Shown piece by piece: positions 33,068 to 41,276 of a DNA stretch of 64,000 nucleotides. How positions within the stretch are numbered: the first letter of the stretch is position 1; every line of letters starts with the position of its first letter. The notes below the pieces were generated by a model that made no database searches, had not been told where the DNA came from, and saw only the letters and a program-made list of their open reading frames with translations. A program made the translations under genes and the position numbers. Source of the DNA: Facklamia lactis (GTDB taxonomy: Bacteria > Bacillota > Bacilli > Lactobacillales > Aerococcaceae); the NCBI RefSeq assembly GCF_015863205.1, contig NZ_JACBXQ010000002.1, positions 434,001 through 498,000 on the forward strand, given 5' to 3'.

Positions 33068-33195
33068 GCATCATCTCTCCCTCATTATTCACTTGTTATT
33101 ACGACTTAATTATACCATTTTTTAAATAGGGAACGCCTTAAAAAAATATATATATTTAAAATTCAGCCTTTAGTCTAAGAGGTCAAACGATTCAC
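33068..33195. other. Short spacer upstream of the VWA operon
   Basis: 128 bases, AT-rich, containing the probable promoter of the VWA-xpaC-telA operon. I see no strong terminator for the HdeD-like gene in it, so read-through from that gene into the operon is possible. Confidence 0.35.
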
Positions 33196-34602
33196 TTAAT
33201 CATTTTTTTCCATCGGATACAGGCGCTTAGCCATATAATCTCTTAATTCAAGATTAAATACACGACGCTTTTTAATAATAGAAGGTTCTTTTGAAAACTC
33301 CCTTTCAAAATAATCATAATAAGTCCCTGGTGTTTGTACCCCAACAAGAGGAAATCTATCTGTCCCAGTTGACCTCAGTATTTCATCAGAAAACAGCACA
33401 CAGTTCGTCCAAAAAACGAAATAAGTGCGATACTGCCCTTCTTTAAATTTATAAAATTTAGCATGGGTATTCCTCATTAAATTACCAGCATAAGCATTCA
33501 ATAATCTTTTGGACTGAGGAACCCAAGCGGTTAATTGCCTCCTTATCTCTGTCAATTTCCGTTCAAGAGACTGACGTTGGTAATCATTTAATTCAATTTC
33601 ATATTCCACAATGGTTGTCCCATGCTGAACCGAAAAATCTAAATATTCTTGATGATCTAATAGTACCAGGACTCCATCACCTACTGCATCAAACAAACGC
33701 CTTGAATCAACATCATGGTTACCATAAGAATAAACCGTTCCATCGTAAGTGACATTCATATGTCCAATAATATCGATTTCTTTCTCTCCCACATGAATTT
33801 GAACCAATAGAGATTTTCCTTCTGTTTCATCTGCATCATCACATTTATTTCCTTGAAGCAATGGATCTTCAATCATTTGCTCATCAAATTTATCTGTTTC
33901 ACCTGCAATTAAGCGATTAATTCTTTGAATGAGACTTTGAGGAAGAAAAGCAGAGAAAATCGCTGGCAATGGAATTCGAATCGTTCTTCTCAATTCATTT
34001 TCTCTATCTGGATCAATTATTACCGCGCGTCCATCATGAATATATGTCATTCCTACTAAAATCGTATAAATTCCAATTCGAATGATGGCATTCTCTCCCT
34101 GGTCATTTGCGATCAAACTTCCTAGCCCCATCACCAAATGAACCATCGCAAAAATAAACCGATGGTATCGCTCTGGAGCTTGATCACTCCGCATTAAATA
34201 AAAAGAAATAAAATTAATTAAAGCCATTAACAATTGATAGAAACCAACGATTCTCACTAACCAAAGAGCACTATTATCACGAAGAATAAAGACAAGTGCT
34301 GCAATCCAGAATAATGCCACTGCAACAAAAAATTGAAAAGTACGGTCTCGTGATGAAGAACTATATTTCTGACCTTTTAATATTTCCCAAACTCTCACAC
34401 AAGCTGAAAAAGCAATGTACACAGAAAACAATTCCATCATCAATTCTATCATGGCAAACTTCAGAACTATCAGAGCGATCCCAACTATCATAAAGACCAG
34501 ACCCAAGAAGATATATAACCAATGTCGCTTCGCTTCACTTGTCTGCACTTCCTTTAACTCCTTATTCCTATATTTACTATCCTTAGTGTACCATAGGCTC
34601 AT
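33196..34602 (-). CDS. HdeD/DUF308-like membrane protein fused to a DUF4105-like thiol-hydrolase domain
   Basis: A 468-residue fusion. Residues about 25-190 hold six membrane segments in HdeD (DUF308) style, for example WLYIFLGLVFMIVGIALIVL and FFVAVALFWIAALVFIL. After a linker, the C-terminal half has IIGHMNVTYDGTVYSYGNHD (about 280-300) and YFVFWTNCVLFSDEIL (about 405-420). The first matches the GHTFLR...SYA pattern, and the second the NNC pattern, of DUF4105, a permuted papain/NlpC-like fold with catalytic His then Cys. The orientation would put the domain in the cytoplasm or outside depending on helix count. ATG 34602 has GGAAG twelve bases upstream; a TTG six codons earlier is the alternative. 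It lies upstream of the VWA operon on the same strand and may belong functionally with it. Confidence 0.65.
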   Translation of the reverse strand: MSLWYTKDSKYRNKELKEVQTSEAKRHWLYIFLGLVFMIVGIALIVLKFAMIELMMELFSVYIAFSACVRVWEILKGQKYSSSSRDRTFQFFVAVALFWIAALVFILRDNSALWLVRIVGFYQLLMALINFISFYLMRSDQAPERYHRFIFAMVHLVMGLGSLIANDQGENAIIRIGIYTILVGMTYIHDGRAVIIDPDRENELRRTIRIPLPAIFSAFLPQSLIQRINRLIAGETDKFDEQMIEDPLLQGNKCDDADETEGKSLLVQIHVGEKEIDIIGHMNVTYDGTVYSYGNHDVDSRRLFDAVGDGVLVLLDHQEYLDFSVQHGTTIVEYEIELNDYQRQSLERKLTEIRRQLTAWVPQSKRLLNAYAGNLMRNTHAKFYKFKEGQYRTYFVFWTNCVLFSDEILRSTGTDRFPLVGVQTPGTYYDYFEREFSKEPSIIKKRRVFNLELRDYMAKRLYPMEKND

Positions 34603-34641
34603 TTTGTTAAACGCTTCCAATGAAACGAATTAATAAAAAGA

Positions 34642-34670
34642 TTTTGATCATATCTCAACTATGCTATAAT
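34642..34670 (+). promoter_or_regulatory. Promoter of gdhA
   Basis: TATAAT at 34665-34670 with a TTTTGA at 34642-34647 (17-base spacer) or TTGATC at 34644-34649 (15-base spacer). It points towards the glutamate dehydrogenase gene starting at 34711. Confidence 0.55.
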
Positions 34671-34710
34671 TGTCCCAAACTTTAGCTAATGAGAAAAGGT
34701 GGACTCCCCT

Positions 34711-36057
34711 ATGATAAAAAACAACTATATGAACCGTGTTTATCAAGAACTTCAGACAAAATTTGGTCATCAAACAGAGTATCTCCAAGCTATTCAAGAA
34801 TTTTTCTCGGCGATTGAACCGATTGTCGATTCTCATCCCGAATACGAAAGTAAGGCAATCTTAGAAAGACTCGTCACACCAGAAAGGATTATCTCTTTCC
34901 GCGTTCCTTGGCTAGATGATAATGGTCAAGTTCATATCAATCATGGCTTTCGTGTCCAACACTCTTCCTTATTAGGTCCTTATAAAGGAGGTTTACGATT
35001 TGATCCTTCTGTAAATGAAAGTGTCTTAAAATTTCTCGCTTTTGAACAAACTTTCAAAAACTCACTCACGAATCTTCCTATTGGTGGAGGAAAGGGTGGA
35101 GCAGATTTTAATCCACGGGGAAAATCTGACAATGAAATCATGCGCTTTTGTCAATCTTTTATGACTGAATTAAGTAAATATATTAGCGAGAAACAAGATG
35201 TTCCCGCTGGAGACATTGGGGTTGGTCATCGTGAAATTGGCTATATGTTAGGACAGTACAAACGACTAAAGGGCGTTGAACTGGGACCGTTAACGGGAAA
35301 ACCAGTTTCCGCCAATGGATCACTTGCCAGAACGGAAGCAACGGGATACGGGGTGGTCTATTTCGCTAATGAAGTTTTAAAAGAAGATCAGGAGACCCTA
35401 AAAGGGAAAAAAATAATCATATCAGGAGCCGGAAATGTCGCTTTCTATGCAGCTCAAAAAGCTCAACAATTAGGCGGCCAAGTTATTGCAATGTCTAACA
35501 TTACAGGCTCTATCTATGATTCTGAAGGAATTGATCTTAAAATAATTGCTGAAATTAATGCAACAAATGAACAGAATTTTGCCAATTATGTGATTAAATA
35601 CCCTCACGCTATATTCTCAAAAGAATCCGTTTGGAGTCGTTCCATCAAAGCGGACATTGCCCTTCCTTGTGCCACTCAAAATGAAATCAATGGTGAACAA
35701 GCACAAAATATTATTCAAAACGGCATTCGCTATCTGATTGAAGGCGCCAACATGCCTTCAAATACCGACGCAACGGCTATCTACAATCAAACCAATGACT
35801 TTACTTGGGCACCAGGTAAAGCAGCTAACGCCGGTGGAGTGGCTGTCTCTGCCTTAGAAATGACCCAAAACGCCATGCGACTAAAATGGTCTTTTGAAGA
35901 AGTAGACCAAGAATTAGAGAAAATAATGAATAAGATCTTCCTCCAATGCAAAGCCGCTTGTCAAACCTATCACCTAGGAAATAACTATGCTGCTGGGGCT
36001 GATATTTACGCCTTTAAAAATATTGTAGAATTAATGAATATACACGGCATCATCTAA
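34711..36057 (+). CDS. gdhA: NADP-specific glutamate dehydrogenase
   Basis: Interconverts 2-oxoglutarate plus ammonia and glutamate. The 448-residue length is that of hexameric bacterial GDH. Substrate-site motifs are HSSLLGPYKGGLRFDPSVNE (about residues 86-105), NLPIGGGKGGADFNP with the catalytic lysine, and QDVPAGDIGVGHREIGYM. The Rossmann nucleotide loop is IISGAGNVAFYAAQKAQ. The conserved EGANMPS and PGKAANAGGVAVSALEM close the site. The nucleotide specificity for NADP is inferred from overall subfamily, not a single residue. ATG 34711 has AAAGGTGG eight bases upstream. Adjacent aspA, ansA, fumC and a malic enzyme suggest an amino-acid nitrogen hub. Confidence 0.95.
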   Translation: MIKNNYMNRVYQELQTKFGHQTEYLQAIQEFFSAIEPIVDSHPEYESKAILERLVTPERIISFRVPWLDDNGQVHINHGFRVQHSSLLGPYKGGLRFDPSVNESVLKFLAFEQTFKNSLTNLPIGGGKGGADFNPRGKSDNEIMRFCQSFMTELSKYISEKQDVPAGDIGVGHREIGYMLGQYKRLKGVELGPLTGKPVSANGSLARTEATGYGVVYFANEVLKEDQETLKGKKIIISGAGNVAFYAAQKAQQLGGQVIAMSNITGSIYDSEGIDLKIIAEINATNEQNFANYVIKYPHAIFSKESVWSRSIKADIALPCATQNEINGEQAQNIIQNGIRYLIEGANMPSNTDATAIYNQTNDFTWAPGKAANAGGVAVSALEMTQNAMRLKWSFEEVDQELEKIMNKIFLQCKAACQTYHLGNNYAAGADIYAFKNIVELMNIHGII

Positions 36058-36060
36058 AAA

Positions 36061-36099
36061 AAGAACCCGGACCAGGAAAAATTCATGGTTCGGGTTCTT
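36061..36099. terminator. Bidirectional terminator, gdhA / MATE
   Basis: AAGAACCCGGACCA at 36061-36074 pairs with TGGTTCGGGTTCTT at 36086-36099, with one G-U wobble. A and T runs lie on the two sides. It separates convergent gdhA and the MATE gene. Confidence 0.88.
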
Positions 36100-36101
36100 T
36101 C

Positions 36102-37457
36102 TTATAATTTTGACAGTTCATGCCAATCATTGCGCCAATAAATAATAAAGCCCCATACGACAATTAACAAATTAGAGATCAACATCGAAATCCAAATTCC
36201 CGTTGACCCTAAATTTGAGAAATATCTTAAAGCTAAGACAATAGGTACTCTAATTAACCACAAACGACCAATCGTCATAAACATCGAATATTTAGTTTGG
36301 CCGCATCCTTGGAAATAACCATTAAGCGCCGCATATAGGCCCATAAAAAAAATAATAAAAGCTGTATAAGTCAGATATTCATTCGCTTGTTGCCAGAGAT
36401 CTAAGTCAGACCCTTCTTTAATAAATAGGCTTAAGATGGGTTGCTTAAAGAAAATCATTACTAAAGAGGCCATAATAGACATTACCAAGATCAACTGAAT
36501 CGATCGTTTAAAAATCATGGCCGCTCGGTCATAATTTTTCGCTCCCATATTCTGACCAATTAAAGCTGTTAAGGCCATACCGATTCCCATTTGGGGCTGC
36601 ATCACAATATCAGAAAGTCTATTCACCATCGAGAAAGCTGCTAAAGTATTCGTCCCATATGAAGTAATTAAAGAATTCATAACCGTAAAACCTAGCGAAG
36701 ATCCTCCGTAACCTAGTGAAGATGGTAATGCTAGACGTAAAATGTCTTGACAGGTTTGCCAATCAAAACGAATTTCTCGAAGCCGTGTCCGAATGTCTGA
36801 TTGCTGATTAACCATCCAGACTGCTAATAGATATAGAACTACTTTAGAAATCACAGTAGCCCAAGCTGCCCCTGCAATTCCCCACCCCAAGCCATTTAAA
36901 TTCAGTAGCGGTAACTCTTTGTATATAAAGAAAGGATCGAGAATAATATTAACAAGCATGGAACAGGCGGAAATCATTGTCATCACCTTAGTTTTGCCCT
37001 GCGAATTTAGGATCGCTTGATAAGTAAAAAAAGCAAAATCAAAAACTAATCCAATAAAATTGATCTTTAAATAAAGATTAGCTTTTGCTAAAAATTGACC
37101 TTCTCCCCCCATCCAGGTCAGCAGAATAGGACTCGTCACAAATCCAAGCAAAGATAGAAATATTCCAATCAAGAATGTTAAAAGTAGGCTGTTATCTGCA
37201 TATGTTTGCAACTTATCGCCTTGCTTAGAGCCCAAATAATGAGCCAACAAAGCAGTCGATGCTACACCGATTCCCATTCCGATCGAAATAAACAAAAAAT
37301 TCAAAGGCCAAGTAAAAGAGGAAGCCGCAAAATCTTCAGGAGACAATTGAGCTAAATACAAACCATCCGCTACGGTATATAAACTCCTTACTAAATTATT
37401 AAGCATTAGAGGTGCCGATATCGTTAATATTACAGGCATGATCGGTCCTCTTATCAT
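36102..37457 (-). CDS. MATE-family multidrug/Na+ antiporter
   Basis: A 451-residue membrane pump with twelve predicted helices in two homologous halves of the MatE domain. The first half opens MPVILTISAPLMLNNLVRSL and YTVADGLYLAQLSPEDFAAS; the second opens LALPSSLGYGGSSLGFTVMN and AFSMVNRLSDIVMQPQMGIG. It would export cationic drugs or metabolites using a Na+ or H+ gradient. The start is uncertain: ATG 37457 has GAAGGA four bases upstream, while GTG 37496 has nothing. Monocistronic. Substrate unknown. Confidence 0.88.
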   Translation of the reverse strand: MIRGPIMPVILTISAPLMLNNLVRSLYTVADGLYLAQLSPEDFAASSFTWPLNFLFISIGMGIGVASTALLAHYLGSKQGDKLQTYADNSLLLTFLIGIFLSLLGFVTSPILLTWMGGEGQFLAKANLYLKINFIGLVFDFAFFTYQAILNSQGKTKVMTMISACSMLVNIILDPFFIYKELPLLNLNGLGWGIAGAAWATVISKVVLYLLAVWMVNQQSDIRTRLREIRFDWQTCQDILRLALPSSLGYGGSSLGFTVMNSLITSYGTNTLAAFSMVNRLSDIVMQPQMGIGMALTALIGQNMGAKNYDRAAMIFKRSIQLILVMSIMASLVMIFFKQPILSLFIKEGSDLDLWQQANEYLTYTAFIIFFMGLYAALNGYFQGCGQTKYSMFMTIGRLWLIRVPIVLALRYFSNLGSTGIWISMLISNLLIVVWGFIIYWRNDWHELSKL

Positions 37458-37530
37458 AAAATCCTTCTTATTATCAACAACTGCCAATATTTCCACTCAT
37501 TTCTAATATAGAATCATCACTAAAATTGTG

Positions 37531-37557
37531 AGGTCAATTAGCATTGCTAATTGACCT
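37531..37557 (-). terminator. Terminator after the fumC-malic enzyme operon
   Basis: Perfect 12-base inverted repeat AGGTCAATTAGC with a three-base loop, ten bases beyond the malic enzyme stop. The T-tract is weak. Confidence 0.75.
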
Positions 37558-37567
37558 CCTATCTATT

Positions 37568-38737
37568 CTAAACTCTTGCTATTCCTTCTTCCACTGCACA
37601 TGCCGATACAGCTTCTGCCACAGCATCCGCTACTCGATGATCGAGAGCAGACACTACAATATGGTCAGGCTTTAAATCTTCCTCGCTAATTAGAGAAGCA
37701 ATCGCATAAGCCGCCTTCTCCTTCATTAAATCGGTTATTTCAATCGCTCTAACCGATAAAGCACCTTTAAAGATACCAGGAAATGCTAGCACATTGTTAA
37801 TTTGATTAGGATAATCCGACCGGCCAGTTCCAACGATCTTAGCACCTGCTTCAATCGCGTCTTCTGGCATTATTTCTGGAACAGGATTAGCCATGGCGAA
37901 AACAATCCCCTCATTCATTGAAGCAACCATTTCCTTACTCACACAATTAGGAGCCGAAACTCCTAATAAGACATCCGCACCTTTTAAAGCATCTGCTAGG
38001 CTACCCGTTAATTTATTTGGATTAGTCAGCTTAGCCATTTCATATTTAGTAGATTCAAGGCTTCGATCATTATCACACAAAATTCCTTGGCGATCCACCA
38101 TAATAATTTCACCAAAATTCATTTGCATTAATAATTTAGCAATTGCCATTCCAGCCGCTCCAGCTCCATTAATGACAATTTTTAATTTCCCCATTTCTTT
38201 ACCCGTTAGTTTTATTGCATTAATTAAAGCTGCTGCTGTCACAATTGCGGTCCCGTGTTGGTCATCATGGAAGATAGGAATATCACACTTTTCTTTTAAT
38301 TTGGCCTCTATTTCAAAGCAAGCAGGTGCTCCGATATCCTCAAGATTAATCCCACCAAAACTTTTAGAAATTAGGGCGATAGTTTCTACGATCTCATCAA
38401 TATCTTTACTATCTACACAAATCGGAAAGGCATCCACATCAGCAAAACGTTTAAACAGAGCACACTTACCTTCCATCACAGGCATGGCCGCTGCCGGTCC
38501 AATATCTCCCAAACCTAAAACAGCAGTTCCATTTGTTACTACTGCGACTAAATTAGATCGACGAGTTAGTTTAAAAGACTCTTCATAATTTGCTGCTATT
38601 GCGCGACAAGGCTCTGCCACGCCTGGCGAATAAGCCAAGGATAGATCCTCACTCGTTTCAATATTTGTTCTACTCACTACTTCAATTTTGCCATTCAATT
38701 CATAGTGCATTTGTAATGATTTTTCAAAAATATCCAT
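37568..38737 (-). CDS. maeE: NAD(P)-dependent malic enzyme (oxaloacetate-decarboxylating type)
   Basis: Converts malate to pyruvate, CO2 and NAD(P)H. The 389-residue length fits the short bacterial malic enzymes (MaeE of streptococci and enterococci), not the 540-residue malolactic enzyme. Diagnostic segments are LAYSPGVAEPCRAIA (about residues 36-50), TNGTAVLGLGDIGPAAAMPV then MEGKCALFK, the metal-site DIPIFHDDQHGTAIV (about 153-167), and the Rossmann IVINGAGAAGMAIAKLLMQM. ATG 38737 is preceded by a GAGGGG element. Longer open frame to the left overlaps fumC and has no ribosome site. It lies 17 bases after fumC, so fumarate to malate to pyruvate is encoded by one mRNA. Confidence 0.92.
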   Translation of the reverse strand: MDIFEKSLQMHYELNGKIEVVSRTNIETSEDLSLAYSPGVAEPCRAIAANYEESFKLTRRSNLVAVVTNGTAVLGLGDIGPAAAMPVMEGKCALFKRFADVDAFPICVDSKDIDEIVETIALISKSFGGINLEDIGAPACFEIEAKLKEKCDIPIFHDDQHGTAIVTAAALINAIKLTGKEMGKLKIVINGAGAAGMAIAKLLMQMNFGEIIMVDRQGILCDNDRSLESTKYEMAKLTNPNKLTGSLADALKGADVLLGVSAPNCVSKEMVASMNEGIVFAMANPVPEIMPEDAIEAGAKIVGTGRSDYPNQINNVLAFPGIFKGALSVRAIEITDLMKEKAAYAIASLISEEDLKPDHIVVSALDHRVADAVAEAVSACAVEEGIARV

Positions 38738-38754
38738 TTCATTTCCCCTCTTCT

Positions 38755-40119
38755 TTATACCATTGTATACGGATCTACAAGCTGAGTAAATTCTTCTTCT
38801 GTTAAAAAACCTAAATCTAAGCAAGCTTCTTTGAGACTTGTATTTTCTTGATGAGCCTTTTTAGCGATCTGTGCTGCCTTTTCATAACCGATTTGAGGTG
38901 TCAATTTGGTTACTAACATTAAAGACTGGTCAACAAATTCGTGCATTCGCTCTTCATTGATTCTAATGCCAACTAAACACTTTTCATCGAAAGAACGAAG
39001 CGCATCACTTAATAGACGAACTGACTGGATGAAATTATTAACTATTAGAGGCATATAAACATTTAATTGGAAATTGCCTTGTGAATTCGCCATTCCGATT
39101 GCTGTATCATTTGCCATGACTTGAACGGCCACCATGGTAAGTGCTTCACATTGCGTTGGATTAACTTTACCAGGCATAATCGACGATCCCGGTTCATTCG
39201 CAGGCAAATTAATTTCCCCAATACCACAACGTGGACCACTTGCTAACCATCTGACATCATTAGCTATTTTCATCGCATCACTCGCTAAAGCCTTAAGTGC
39301 TCCATGAACCCAAACAATTTCATCCTTACTGGATAAAGAATGAAATTTATTAGATGAAGAAGCAAATGGATAAGTCGTTAAATCGGCTAGTTCTTTTGCA
39401 ACTCTATCCGAGTATCCTTCCGGCGCATTGAGACCTGTTCCAACGGCAGTTCCTCCTAATGCTAAAGCATACATTGACTTTATACTCTCCGTAATCATCA
39501 GACGATCTTGAATTATACTGGCCAACCAACCACTCACTTCTTGTCCAAAAGTGATAGGAGTGGCATCCTGTAAATGAGTTCGACCCGTTTTAATTGCTTC
39601 GCTGTAACGATTCGAAAGCTCATCCAAAGTATCAATCAGTTGATCTAAGACCGGTAACAATTCATGGTACACTATCTGCACACCTGCAATATAGATAGCA
39701 GAAGGAAAGACATCATTAGAAGATTGTGACTTATTAACATGGTCATTTGGATGAACGAGGGTCTTATCCGCTATTTCATTCGCACGATTAGCCACAACTT
39801 CGTTGACATTCATATTACTTTGAGTTCCACTACCTGTTTGCCAAACTGACAAAGGAAAATGTTCATCATGTTGACCATCGATTATTTCATCACATACTTT
39901 TTGAATAAGTTCTGAACGTTCCTGATCGAGTACCCCCAATTCAGCATTTGTCTTGGCGGCTGCTTTTTTTATTAATGCGATCGCTCTTATTACTTCTAGC
40001 GGCATTAATTCCTGACCAATTTTAAAATTTTGATAGGATCTTTGAGTCACAGCCCCCCAATATCGATCAGCAGGCACTTGAATTTCTCCTAGGGAATCAT
40101 GCTCTATTCTCACTTCCAC
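38755..40119 (-). CDS. fumC: Class II fumarate hydratase
   Basis: Reversible hydration of fumarate to malate. The 454-residue protein has all fumarase/aspartase superfamily regions: QTGSGTQSNMNVNEVVANRA (about residues 94-113), GRTHLQDATPITFGQEVSGW (about 183-202) and the signature GSSIMPGKVNPTQCEALTMV (about 313-332). The residues after the signature (TQCEALTMVAVQV) are fumarase-like, in contrast to the aspartase encoded at 41277. Starts with GTG 40119 (GGAGG six bases upstream). First gene of the fumC-malic enzyme operon. The divergent aspA supplies fumarate from aspartate. Confidence 0.95.
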   Translation of the reverse strand: MEVRIEHDSLGEIQVPADRYWGAVTQRSYQNFKIGQELMPLEVIRAIALIKKAAAKTNAELGVLDQERSELIQKVCDEIIDGQHDEHFPLSVWQTGSGTQSNMNVNEVVANRANEIADKTLVHPNDHVNKSQSSNDVFPSAIYIAGVQIVYHELLPVLDQLIDTLDELSNRYSEAIKTGRTHLQDATPITFGQEVSGWLASIIQDRLMITESIKSMYALALGGTAVGTGLNAPEGYSDRVAKELADLTTYPFASSSNKFHSLSSKDEIVWVHGALKALASDAMKIANDVRWLASGPRCGIGEINLPANEPGSSIMPGKVNPTQCEALTMVAVQVMANDTAIGMANSQGNFQLNVYMPLIVNNFIQSVRLLSDALRSFDEKCLVGIRINEERMHEFVDQSLMLVTKLTPQIGYEKAAQIAKKAHQENTSLKEACLDLGFLTEEEFTQLVDPYTMV

Positions 40120-40207
40120 TGTCTTCCTCCTCCACAGATTATAACTTTTAACTTATAAGTCTATTATACTGACTTTTATTTTGATTGGAACCCTTTTCAC
40201 TATATTA

Positions 40208-41149
40208 TCATTTTTCTTCTCGTATCATTTCCAAAAAAGCCTGACTGGCTTTACTTTGATAACGGTCTTTCTTCCAATATATATTAACCTCTCGAGTCAC
40301 ATGTTCTCCTTCTAAACGATAGAAAACTAACTCTTCATTGTATGGAACATTCACTAGTAGAGTGTCTCCAATGAAACAAATTGCCATTCCTGAAAGAGCA
40401 ATATTATAAGCAGTTAGTTGCTGCTCAACGGTATAAGCAACATTCGGTTGGAAAGACTGCTGCTGACAAATATAACGTGCCCTTACACCTGTATCGTTTG
40501 TTTCATGTAGAAGAACAAAAGGCAAATCAGTAAAATCTTTTAACTTTACAGGTTCCACCTCAGTCACAGCTTCTTTTATTTTATCCTTTACATTGACCTG
40601 AACTTGAAAGGAGTCAAGGACTTCATTCACCTCGAAACTCTTCGGCACAGCCAACATTAACGATTCTGTTGTATAATTTTGACGATCAAAAATCACTTCA
40701 TCCAAATAGGTATTATCTAACATTAAATCAATTTCACCTTCGTGTAAAAGAGAAATCAACTTATTGGTCGTCGCTTCTAATAATTCCAATTGAATTGCTG
40801 GATACTTTTCTGAATACTTAGCCATCAGTTTAGGCAAGATCATTGAAGCAAATAAACTAGTACCTCCTACAATTATTTTTCCATATTGTAAATTATCATA
40901 TTGGAATAAAAAATGTTTAAAATCTAGTTCAATTCGCTCTATCTCTCGAACATTTCGAATATATTCCTCACCAAATTCAGTCACTCTTAATGGTATAGTC
41001 GATCGATCAAAGATATCATGCCCCAATCTCTTCTCTATCCGTTTGATATTAGCACTCAGAGAAGGCTGAGAAATATATAATTTAGCAGCAGCTTTAGAAA
41101 AGCTTTGCTCTTGGTACACTGCCATCACATATTCCATTCCTTGAAACAA
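40208..41149 (-). CDS. LysR-family regulator, probably of aspA and C4-acid genes
   Basis: A 313-residue regulator. Helix-turn-helix MEYVMAVYQEQSFSKAAAKL then YISQPSLSANIKRIEKRLGH (residues about 5-44); effector domain from about residue 92 (YGKIIVGGTSLFASMILPKL). Translation probably starts at TTG 41149, eight bases after AAGGAG. The ATG four codons later sits too close to a GGA to be used. It is divergent from aspA across 127 bases, the classical LysR arrangement, and also lies directly upstream of the fumC-malic enzyme operon. A C4-dicarboxylate or aspartate signal is a reasonable but unproven effector. Confidence 0.88.
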   Translation of the reverse strand: MFQGMEYVMAVYQEQSFSKAAAKLYISQPSLSANIKRIEKRLGHDIFDRSTIPLRVTEFGEEYIRNVREIERIELDFKHFLFQYDNLQYGKIIVGGTSLFASMILPKLMAKYSEKYPAIQLELLEATTNKLISLLHEGEIDLMLDNTYLDEVIFDRQNYTTESLMLAVPKSFEVNEVLDSFQVQVNVKDKIKEAVTEVEPVKLKDFTDLPFVLLHETNDTGVRARYICQQQSFQPNVAYTVEQQLTAYNIALSGMAICFIGDTLLVNVPYNEELVFYRLEGEHVTREVNIYWKKDRYQSKASQAFLEMIREEK

Positions 41150-41204
41150 AAAAATCGCTCCTTCTTATAGCTTTTGTATTATAACTATTATAAACAAAAT
41201 TGTA

Positions 41205-41234
41205 TTGGTAATAAAGCCCTTTCATTTCTATACT
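41205..41234 (+). promoter_or_regulatory. Putative aspA promoter
   Basis: TTGGTA at 41205-41210, 18-base spacer, TATACT at 41229-41234. It is preceded by the palindrome-rich ATTATAACTATTATAA at 41179-41194, a plausible LysR-type regulator site. Confidence 0.5.
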
Positions 41235-41276
41235 AAATTTATCAATCGACTCATCTTACAAAATGGAGGCATATAT

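Noticed and set aside
37893-38588. 231-codon plus-strand frame opposite the malic enzyme gene
   Set aside because: Antisense shadow of a strongly supported gene; no start signal and no family resemblance.
37568-38737. Malolactic enzyme
   Set aside because: The protein is 389 residues with short malic enzyme motifs; malolactic enzymes are about 540 residues and differ at the N-terminus.
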